Part shown: positions 53,616 through 64,000 of the stretch, piece after piece | How the letters are laid out: each line of letters starts with the position of its first letter | Numbering within the stretch: the first letter of the stretch is position 1 | Source: CAIKLP01 sp965279595 | GTDB taxonomy: Bacteria > Bacteroidota > Bacteroidia > Sphingobacteriales > Sphingobacteriaceae | DNA length: 64,000 bases | Reading direction: 5' to 3' | NCBI GenBank assembly: GCA_965279595.1 | Contig: OZ257246.1 | Coordinates: 62,001-126,000, forward strand | Translations under genes and position numbers: made by a program | Notes under the pieces: model-generated | What the model saw: only the letters and a program-made list of their open reading frames with translations | Database searches by the model: none | What the model was told of the DNA's origin: nothing

Positions 53616-55055
53616 TTAATTAATTACATTCTTTTGAAATATTTTTTTGAAGAAATCTTTATATACATCAATATTAAAAATAGCGGAATCGGTGGTTGCC
53701 ATTCTTGTTAAGAATATTGCAATGGGCAATAGAACTATGGAAGCAAGCCACATTCCTTGCCATACTTCAATAACCCCCTGCCTTGCAAATTTTTCTCCAG
53801 TAATTGACAATATATGAAAGAATATAAAGAAGAAAATTGATATAACAACTGGCATACCTAATCCACCCTTTCGAATAATTGCACCTAATGGAGCACCAAT
53901 AAAAAACAAAATTAAACAAGCAATACTCAAAGTATATTTTCTGTGAAACTCAATTACATGTCTTCTAATTTTTTCTTCTAGTTTGTCTTGATCATTTGCA
54001 GTGTTTTCTGCATAATTTTTAATATTCCGAATTGTTGCAAAAGATCTAGCAATAATCATACTTCTCATTTCCTTTGGAAAATTCTGTATTATATCAATAT
54101 TTGCATTGATTTTTTTAGCTTGAATACTAGAATCAACATTAAAAGATTTGTTCATTAAAGTATACATGACTAGGTTTTGTCTGAAATAATCCTGGTCAGC
54201 TTTTAACCTTCCTGTTAAAGAGTCTTCATAAAATTTTAATTGCTTAATATTTAACATGGTATAATGATCCTTGAATAAACTTTCATCAGTTCTATTCATT
54301 TTAAAAGTTGACAGATCAAATTTTACTTCATGTTGAATAAATTTAATTCGAAGATGTTGCTTCCTATCATTGGTAGTATTAGGAGTTCCACTTTCTTGGT
54401 AATTTATTCCATTGAATAATTCAATAATCAAAAACCTCTCATTATCTGATTGTAACATGCGGCCACTATCTGCCATCATTACATTCATATTGCCTCCATT
54501 AGCTGAGTGGTTATAAATCACAATATCTTTTAAGGATTGTCCATCGTTTTCTTTTTTCCCCACACGGATGCTGTATCCATCAATACCACCATAAAACACC
54601 CCCTCTTTCAAAGCTAGTGTGGGCTTTTGATTTCTAACGTCCCACATCAAAGCACCCATTTTCAAATTTGCAAAAGGCATTACCACATTTGAAAAGAAAA
54701 AAGCACATAGGCTTATAACCAATACACAGTAAACTAAGGGCATCATAATTTTTCTCAAAGAAATGCCTGAAGATTTTAGTGCGACTAATTCATAATGCTC
54801 TCCTAAATTTCCAAAAGTCATGATTGAAGAAAGGAGAATAGCTAAAGGTAAAGCCATTGGCACTAGAGTAGAGGAAGCATAAGCCATTAATTCCAAAACT
54901 ACATACCATTCTAATCCTTTACCAACTAAATCATCAATGTATTTAAACAAAAATTGCATTAACAAAATGAACAATGCAATAAAGAAAGTAAGAATGAAAG
55001 GACCTATGAAAGAGCCAATAATTAGTTTGTGAACTTTTTTTATAGGCAGGTTCAT
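53616..55055 (-). CDS. LptF/LptG family lipopolysaccharide export permease
   Basis: 479 residues. It has six membrane helices in two groups of three (about 12-120 and 375-460) around a periplasmic beta-jellyroll. The N-terminus KVHKLIIGSFIGPFILTFFI and the segment LVALKSSGISLRKIMMPL (coupling helix to the ATPase) are typical of YjgP/YjgQ proteins. With LptB it lifts lipopolysaccharide out of the inner membrane. I cannot tell LptF from LptG. It starts four bases after the START-like gene, and glycosyltransferases follow. Confidence 0.93.
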   Translation of the reverse strand: MNLPIKKVHKLIIGSFIGPFILTFFIALFILLMQFLFKYIDDLVGKGLEWYVVLELMAYASSTLVPMALPLAILLSSIMTFGNLGEHYELVALKSSGISLRKIMMPLVYCVLVISLCAFFFSNVVMPFANLKMGALMWDVRNQKPTLALKEGVFYGGIDGYSIRVGKKENDGQSLKDIVIYNHSANGGNMNVMMADSGRMLQSDNERFLIIELFNGINYQESGTPNTTNDRKQHLRIKFIQHEVKFDLSTFKMNRTDESLFKDHYTMLNIKQLKFYEDSLTGRLKADQDYFRQNLVMYTLMNKSFNVDSSIQAKKINANIDIIQNFPKEMRSMIIARSFATIRNIKNYAENTANDQDKLEEKIRRHVIEFHRKYTLSIACLILFFIGAPLGAIIRKGGLGMPVVISIFFFIFFHILSITGEKFARQGVIEVWQGMWLASIVLLPIAIFLTRMATTDSAIFNIDVYKDFFKKIFQKNVIN

Positions 55056-55059
55056 TTGG

Positions 55060-55452
55060 TTAGGCTCCTAAAACATGGGTAAGGTCTTGTACTTGATTGG
55101 CCCAAATCATTTTTTTATCTTCCATTTCTGATTCAGTTGTAAAATCAGTTACTGCAAGTGCTACATCACCTGTTAATTCATCTTGTAAAATTTCGAATTC
55201 TAAATACGAATTTGGATCTTCATCATCCCATTTAAAGCGAACCAATTTATTTTCTCTATTAGCAACCATTTTAGCGCGCATAGATTCATTATCCCAAATG
55301 AAATGGAAATAACCATCTTTATAAACTACATCATCAGCAAACCACTCTGCAAGTCCATTTGGGGAGCTCAAATAACTGAACAATATTTTAGGTGAGGATT
55401 TCATTGTGAACTCCAAGGTGATTTTCTGTTTTAATTTTTCTTTCTTTTTCAT
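55060..55452 (-). CDS. START-like (AHSA1/SRPBCC) domain protein
   Basis: 130 residues. A single helix-grip domain of the START-like/AHA1 type: LEFTMKSSPKILFSYLSSPNGLAEWFADDV, then FIWDNESMRAKMV and VRFKWDDEDPNSYLEFEI. Such domains bind hydrophobic ligands. The role of this Bacteroidota subgroup is unknown. It lies directly ahead of the LptF/G permease and is probably co-transcribed with it, which suggests an envelope-lipid connection. Confidence 0.88.
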   Translation of the reverse strand: MKKKEKLKQKITLEFTMKSSPKILFSYLSSPNGLAEWFADDVVYKDGYFHFIWDNESMRAKMVANRENKLVRFKWDDEDPNSYLEFEILQDELTGDVALAVTDFTTESEMEDKKMIWANQVQDLTHVLGA

Positions 55453-55513
55453 TGATTAAATGCAGAATACTGCTTTTATTTCATCATTTTTTTTAAAGGA
55501 AAACAAAATCTTC

Positions 55514-55521
55514 TATATTTG
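55514..55521 (+). promoter_or_regulatory. TANNTTTG promoter element for tRNA-Met
   Basis: TATATTTG fits exactly and lies 28 bases before the mature tRNA. Confidence 0.6.
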
Positions 55522-55549
55522 CAAACCCTTTATGAAATATAAGGGATTT

Positions 55550-55623
55550 GGCGGGGTAGCTCAGTTGGTTAGAGCGCAGGATTCATAACCCTGAGGTCAC
55601 GAGTTCAACTCTCGTCTCCGCTA
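55550..55623 (+). tRNA. tRNA-Met (CAT), elongator type
   Basis: A 74-nt cloverleaf folds: acceptor GGCGGGG / CTCCGCT, D-stem GCTC/GAGC, anticodon loop TTCATAA, T-arm ACGAG-TTCAACT-CTCGT. The anticodon stem lacks the three G-C pairs of an initiator. Lysidine-modified tRNA-Ile2 also carries CAT and is not fully excluded. CCA is not encoded. Confidence 0.92.
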
Positions 55624-55624
55624 C

Positions 55625-55654
55625 AAAAGCTCTCAATTTTGAGAGCTTTTTTTT
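55625..55654 (+). terminator. Rho-independent terminator after tRNA-Met
   Basis: AAAAGCTCTCAA / TTGAGAGCTTTT, followed by more T. Confidence 0.9.
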
Positions 55655-55890
55655 GTTAATCTCCACCCAGTTAGCAATTTAAAGAATGTATAAATTTTGT
55701 AGTCCAATTTGAATTAGAAAAAAAGGAGACTACTCAAAATGCTTTTAAAGAATTTCTTGAATTTCTATTATTCTTATTACAATTGGATTTTATTGGAAGC
55801 CAAAAGTAAAAATTATTAAATTTTGAGATGATTTATAGGGCAGGAGAAAAATATTTAAAAAATATTGAAGGTTGAATTAGGTAATTCTAT

Positions 55891-56343
55891 TTACAAAACT
55901 TCACCATTCAGAATTGTTAACAAAACTTTTTCTCTTTCATTTTCAGGTGTAATGATGATAGGTTTTTGGATGGCAATAGACATCAATTTCATCACTTCTA
56001 AAAACTTATTATGATGATCTATTGTATGAAAATCTTTTGGGTCTAAATCAAATTCTATTTCATTTGCTTGAAAGAAGTGTACATTCAATTGAATTTTATC
56101 AATTAATATATTTGCTGAGGAGCTATAATCTTCATTGCCTTCAAAGAATTCATTTACTATATCAAAGGTAATTTTACTTTCACTTTTTAAAGTTTTACCA
56201 TTGAGCCAATCAACAATACAATTTTCATTGACAAAGTTTATCCAATTTTTCCAATCGTGTGCGGTTGTATTAAGGACATAAATATCTCTTAATGAACCAT
56301 CATAATAATAAATTGATTGTTTTAATTCAGGCCAAGTTTTCAT
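55891..56343 (-). CDS. Uncharacterised 150-residue protein
   Basis: 150 residues from ATG 56343, with no signal peptide or membrane helix. I do not recognise the family. Visible features are an aromatic N-terminus (MKTWPELKQSIYYYDGSLRDIYV), TTAHDWKNWINFVN, and an acidic C-terminal half (EIEFDLDPKDFHTIDHH). Bias and reading-frame length fit a real gene. It stands alone between tRNA-Met and the rRNA operon, a typical place for acquired genes. The fold could suit a small immunity-type protein, but nothing shows this directly. Confidence 0.7.
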   Translation of the reverse strand: MKTWPELKQSIYYYDGSLRDIYVLNTTAHDWKNWINFVNENCIVDWLNGKTLKSESKITFDIVNEFFEGNEDYSSSANILIDKIQLNVHFFQANEIEFDLDPKDFHTIDHHNKFLEVMKLMSIAIQKPIIITPENEREKVLLTILNGEVL

Positions 56344-56403
56344 ATAGAGGCAATGATAATGATAAAGAGATAAATATAAAAAGGAATTATGTAACGGGTT
56401 AAA

Positions 56404-56431
56404 AAAAAAGCTCTGCGAAACGCAGAGCTTA
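56404..56431 (-). terminator. Terminator of the rRNA operon
   Basis: On minus, AAGCTCTGCG / CGCAGAGCTT around a three-base loop, followed by nine T, shortly after the 5S gene. Confidence 0.92.
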
Positions 56432-56441
56432 TAATAAAATT

Positions 56442-56547
<106 letters not shown>

Positions 56548-56659
56548 TAAATATGTTTGGCTGATTCTTTACAGAACTGACCTATTTCTTTTGACAGCTA
56601 CTTGGCTATCAATGACATTTACTTGAAAGAAGTTCCCCCTTAGGGTACAAAAATCGCAC

Positions 56660-59536
<2,877 letters not shown>

Positions 59537-59816
59537 CTTAGATCTCTACCGCCTTTTGCGTTGGTAGGTCTGCTTTTTTGTACCCTTTATTTGGGTTACT
59601 TCTTTCAAGATGTCAAAGAACTTTTATTCCTAATAATGCATTCCCCGCTGGGAATACTCGGAATATCGTAAATAATGTTGGACTCGAACCACTCTGCTTT
59701 TGCCCCGACGGCTTATCTATTAATTTTATATACTATGTCGCTTCTTTTCTGTACTCGTTTGTACAGCTTTTTATCCTACTTCTTTACTCTTATGCCTCCC
59801 CGATTGGGAAACTTCG

Positions 59817-59890
59817 TGGAGAATAACGGATTCGAACCGTTGACCCCCTGCGTGCAAGGCAGGTGCTCTAGCCAGCTGAGCTAATCCCCC
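59817..59890 (-). tRNA. tRNA-Ala (TGC) in the 16S-23S spacer
   Basis: A 74-nt cloverleaf on minus: GGGGGAT acceptor, anticodon loop CTTGCAC with TGC, T-loop GTTCGAATC. CCA is not encoded. Confidence 0.95.
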
Positions 59891-59903
59891 AAACTTCTTT
59901 CAG

Positions 59904-59978
59904 TAGTCCCGAGCAGATTTGAACTGCTGACCCCTACATTATCAGTGTAGTGCTCTAACCAGGCTGAGCTACGAGACT
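59904..59978 (-). tRNA. tRNA-Ile (GAT) in the 16S-23S spacer
   Basis: A 75-nt cloverleaf on minus: AGTCTCG / CGGGACT acceptor, anticodon loop CTGATAA with GAT, T-arm AGCAG-TTCAAAT-CTGCT. Ile then Ala is the usual spacer order. Confidence 0.95.
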
Positions 59979-60122
59979 CTTTTGTTCCCCGCATTGTTCA
60001 GTCTGTCGTTCAGTGTTCTCTACTGCGCCACCGCTGCGTTTCGCTTGGGTTAACTGTCAATTATTTTAAAAGTTTTTTGAAATGTCTATGGCATAGCAGA
60101 CGTCTTGGACTTGCGTCTTCTC

Positions 60123-61646
<1,524 letters not shown>

Positions 61647-61896
61647 TATAATATACAATGAGAATCTTTTGATTCTAACTATTTAATTTTTTGACTCTTC
61701 ATCTTTTGACATATTTACTACCTAATAGTAAACTGTCCGCTATGCTTCATAGTACATCTCAAAGAACTCTTGAAAATCCCTTCCGGATTTTCTTCGACAA
61801 TTGGACAGGATTCGAACCTATCTTTATTTCCATTCAATCGATTTTTTTAACCCCCTCCTTGCTCCGCCTAATTCCAACCTCCCGCTCAAAGGACTG

Positions 61897-61927
61897 CAAA
61901 GGTATCAACTTTTTCTCAAGCTACAAA
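61897..61927 (-). promoter_or_regulatory. rRNA promoter, proximal: TTTG-N19-TACCTTTG
   Basis: On minus, TTTG (61924-61927), 19 bases, then TACCTTTG (61897-61904). It fits the Bacteroidota consensus exactly in both boxes. Confidence 0.75.
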
Positions 61928-61990
61928 TCTATTTTAAAATAAATTAATTTACTTGAATTCAACTCCACAGCTACCATCCGTAGCGGGGTG

Positions 61991-62021
61991 CAAATGTAGA
62001 AAGGAAATCCGATTTCCCAAA
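61991..62021 (-). promoter_or_regulatory. rRNA promoter, distal: TTTG-N19-TACATTTG
   Basis: On minus, TTTG (62018-62021), 19 bases, then TACATTTG (61991-61998). The spacing is the same as in the proximal promoter 94 bases downstream. Confidence 0.75.
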
Positions 62022-62138
62022 GAGTATGCGCCCTTTTTTTTATAAAAAAGGCTAAATGATTGTAAATGAAAGAGAAAAATTGAATCATATTCGAAAATCA
62101 TAATAAGGAGGATTTTTACGTTAATAGAAAATCTCCGT

Positions 62139-62167
62139 TTTGGAATTGATAAATACCTATATATTTG
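62139..62167 (+). promoter_or_regulatory. Promoter TTTG-N17-TATATTTG for bamD
   Basis: TTTG at 62139-62142 and TATATTTG at 62160-62167. The bamD ATG follows five bases later, so the message may be leaderless. Confidence 0.6.
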
Positions 62168-62172
62168 CCGCT

Positions 62173-63000
62173 ATGTTATTAAAATTAGGAAAAAGTACAA
62201 TTATTGCTTTATTGGTTATCTTATTCAGTTTCCAATATGGCTGTAAAAGCGAATACCAGAAAACATTAAAAGGGAATGATATCTCCAAAAAATATGAACT
62301 GGCCAAAAAATATTATAATAAAAAAGACTATTTCAGAGCCCTTGAATTGCTAGAAGAACTAGTAAATGTTTACAGAGGATCAGATCAAGCTGAAGATATT
62401 TATTATTATTATGCCTATAGCTACTATGGATTAAAAGATTTAACAACTGCAAGGTATCATTTTCAGAATTTTGCTGAAACTTACCCAAGAAGCAAGTATG
62501 CCGAAGAGTGTAGATATATGACAGCATATTGCTATTTCTTAGATTCTCCAGATTTAACATTAGATCAAGAAAATACCTATAAAGCAATTGAAAACTTACA
62601 ATTATTCATCAACTTATATCCAAAAAGCGAAAGAGTTGCAGAATGCAATCAATTAATTGATCGTTTAAGAAACAAATTGGAAACAAAATCTTTCTTAAAT
62701 GCTAAGTTATACTATAATATTGGTGATTATAAAGCTGCAATTTTTGCTTTTAGAAATTCTCTGAATGATTTCCCAGATAGCCAATTCAAAGAGGAAATGG
62801 AGTTTTTAACCATCAAATCAAGCTATTTATACGCTAAAAATAGTGTGGAAATTAAAAAATCTGAAAGATTTTTGGAAACCATCGATTATTATCAGAACTT
62901 TGTAGATTCTTACGCTGGCAGTAAATATATCAAGGAAGCACAAGAAATCTTTGATCAAACTAGAAAAGAAATAGAGAATTTAAAACAATCCGTTAATTAA
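62173..63000 (+). CDS. bamD: Outer membrane assembly lipoprotein BamD
   Basis: 275 residues from ATG 62173. An upstream start at 62140 would place the promoter inside the gene. The lipoprotein signal ends in the lipobox FQYGC (Cys about residue 24). Five tetratricopeptide-like helical repeats follow: YELAKKYYNKKDYFRALELLEEL, then YYYAYSYYGLKDLTTARYHFQNF and AKLYYNIGDYKAAIFAFRNSL. It works with BamA in inserting outer-membrane beta-barrels. rpoZ and coaBC follow, a usual Bacteroidota order. Confidence 0.93.
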   Translation: MLLKLGKSTIIALLVILFSFQYGCKSEYQKTLKGNDISKKYELAKKYYNKKDYFRALELLEELVNVYRGSDQAEDIYYYYAYSYYGLKDLTTARYHFQNFAETYPRSKYAEECRYMTAYCYFLDSPDLTLDQENTYKAIENLQLFINLYPKSERVAECNQLIDRLRNKLETKSFLNAKLYYNIGDYKAAIFAFRNSLNDFPDSQFKEEMEFLTIKSSYLYAKNSVEIKKSERFLETIDYYQNFVDSYAGSKYIKEAQEIFDQTRKEIENLKQSVN

Positions 63001-63004
63001 TTAT

Positions 63005-63328
63005 ATGAATACAAATCTTAAAAATAATACACCTACATCTACTGTAACACGTGATGTTCGTTCATTGGATCTTGAAACTGAAAATATTTACGAAAGTATT
63101 GTTGTAATTTCTAAAAGAGCAAATCAAATTTCTGCTTCAATCAAAGAAGAATTAAATGGGAAATTGCAAGAATTTGCTTCTTCAAATGACAATTTAGAAG
63201 AAGTATTTGAAAATAGAGAACAAATTGAAATCTCAAAATACTACGAACGTTTACCAAAACCAACACTTCTTGCTACTCAAGAATTTTTGGAAAACAAAAT
63301 TTACCATCGTAACGTAACAGAAGAATAA
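63005..63328 (+). CDS. rpoZ: RNA polymerase omega-like subunit
   Basis: 107 residues, four bases after bamD. It matches the Bacteroidota omega family: ENIYESIVVISKRANQISASIKEEL resembles the omega core (Tyr-x-x-Val-x-x-Ala-x-x-Arg-Ala), followed by an acidic stretch and KPTLLATQEFLENKIYHRN. It helps assemble RNA polymerase. The position between bamD and coaBC supports the call. A terminator follows directly. Confidence 0.88.
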   Translation: MNTNLKNNTPTSTVTRDVRSLDLETENIYESIVVISKRANQISASIKEELNGKLQEFASSNDNLEEVFENREQIEISKYYERLPKPTLLATQEFLENKIYHRNVTEE

Positions 63329-63332
63329 TACT

Positions 63333-63359
63333 AACCCTCTCCTTCGAGAGGGTTTTTTG
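63333..63359 (+). terminator. Rho-independent terminator after rpoZ
   Basis: AACCCTCTC / GAGAGGGTT around CTTC, followed by a T-run. It sits only eight bases before coaBC, so read-through or its own promoter must supply coaBC. Confidence 0.85.
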
Positions 63360-63366
63360 TATCAGT

Positions 63367-64000
63367 ATGTTGAAAGAAAAAAAAATACTAATCGGTGTAA
63401 CTGGTAGTATTGCAGCTTATAAAATTGCAATGCTCACCCGACTGCTTGTTAAAGCAGGTGCTGAAGTCAAAATTATCATGACTGAAAATGCCAAAGATTT
63501 TATAACTCCACTTACGCTTTCTACTTTATCGAAAAATCCCGTTTACTCTTCCTTTTTTAAAACAGAGAATGGAGAATGGAATAACCATGTTGACTTAGCA
63601 TTATGGGCAGATTTTTTTGTCATCGCCCCTGCTTCCGCAAACACCATGGCTAAAATGTGTAATGGAATTTGCGATAGTCTTTTATTGGCTACTTACTTAT
63701 CTGCCAAATGCCCTGTAGCTTTTGCTCCGGCTATGGATTTAGATATGTATATCCACCCTTCAACCACAAGAAATATTCAGACTTTAATTTCATTTGGGAA
63801 TAAAATAATCAACCCTGGTAATGGTGAATTAGCTAGTGGATTATTTGGAGAAGGAAGAATGGCTGAGCCTGAACAAATTTTTGATTTTTTAGTATCAGAG
63901 TTAAACCCAATAAACTCATTTAGCAATAAAAATATTTTAATTACTGCTGGACCAACATATGAAGCACTTGACCCAGTTCGATTTATAGGCAACCATAGTT
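63367..64000 (+). CDS. coaBC: Phosphopantothenoylcysteine decarboxylase/synthetase, partial at right edge
   Basis: At least 211 residues from ATG 63367, open at the window edge. It makes 4'-phosphopantetheine for coenzyme A. The flavin-binding CoaC half has ILIGVTGSIAAYKIAMLTR, the catalytic histidine in NNHVDLALWADFFVIAPASANTMAK, and APAMDLDMYIHPST in place of the usual PAMN motif. The substrate lid GELASGLFGEGRMAEP follows. The CoaB half begins at about residue 190 (ILITAGPTYEALDPVRFIGN). The rest lies outside. Confidence 0.94.
   Translation, partial: MLKEKKILIGVTGSIAAYKIAMLTRLLVKAGAEVKIIMTENAKDFITPLTLSTLSKNPVYSSFFKTENGEWNNHVDLALWADFFVIAPASANTMAKMCNGICDSLLLATYLSAKCPVAFAPAMDLDMYIHPSTTRNIQTLISFGNKIINPGNGELASGLFGEGRMAEPEQIFDFLVSELNPINSFSNKNILITAGPTYEALDPVRFIGNHS

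Larger units (their letters stand above)
61647..62172. other. rRNA leader and divergent promoter region (no gene)
   Basis: This 526-bp stretch holds two rRNA promoters on minus (61897 and 61991), a 16S leader with several hairpins (TTGTATA/TATACAA at about 61644-61658; GAAAATCC/GGATTTTC at about 61770-61790), a tRNA T-arm-like fragment near 61805-61825 and, on plus, the bamD promoter. AAGGAGG at about 62105 has no start codon after it. Confidence 0.7.

Overview
The window comes from a low-GC member of the Bacteroidota, probably Chitinophagales/Sphingobacteriales-like; I cannot fix the genus. Three things point there: type IX secretion (T9SS) sorting domains, promoters of the form TTTG-N17..20-TANNTTTG (or TANNTTCG), and characteristic gene clusters (purH-mreBCD-mrdA-rodA, ftsX-DUF3098-uppP-truB-ribF, bamD-rpoZ-coaBC, and divergent tsaD/tamB). 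Most of the window is ordinary core chromosome.

Layout. 1-10767 (minus) is one reading frame of at least 3589 codons that leaves the window on the left: a giant secreted repeat protein built from two Ig-like modules of 89 and 97 residues in near-identical copies. Next come a membrane histidine kinase with a degenerate ATPase domain and a convergent NarL-type response regulator. 12.6-17.2 kb is a tyrosine/homogentisate degradation locus: fumarylacetoacetase and a flavin-reductase-like protein on minus; homogentisate dioxygenase and 4-hydroxyphenylpyruvate dioxygenase on plus. 17.3-25.1 kb holds purN, purH and the rod-shape operon mreB-mreC-mreD-mrdA-rodA. leuS lies on minus, facing the divergent ftsX-DUF3098-uppP-truB-ribF operon. 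An ORF6N-domain gene and uvrA follow on minus, then an ECF sigma factor with a small downstream protein, nth, recA, and two T9SS-exported proteins (an endonuclease I fusion and a double LamG protein). tsaD and tamB are divergent. 48.9-55.5 kb (minus) is an envelope operon: START-like protein, LptF/G permease, three glycosyltransferases, ribBA. After tRNA-Met and an unrecognised 150-residue protein comes a complete rRNA operon on minus (16S-tRNA-Ile-tRNA-Ala-23S-5S) with two visible tandem promoters. bamD, rpoZ and the start of coaBC close the window.

Functionally the window combines envelope and cell-shape work (MreBCD/PBP2/RodA, UppP, FtsX, TamB, LptF/G, BamD), surface and secreted products, DNA repair (UvrA, Nth, RecA), translation, and aerobic tyrosine catabolism.

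The least explained parts are the giant adhesin and its recombinogenic repeats, the palindromes and degenerate two-component pair beside it, the leader of the homogentisate operon (promoter, 38-codon ORF, perfect 14-bp inverted repeat), the large palindrome at the ORF6N gene, and the small protein behind the sigma factor. I found no CRISPR array, insertion sequence or prophage. Translations and repeat positions were read by eye; family names rest on recognition of motifs, not on a search.
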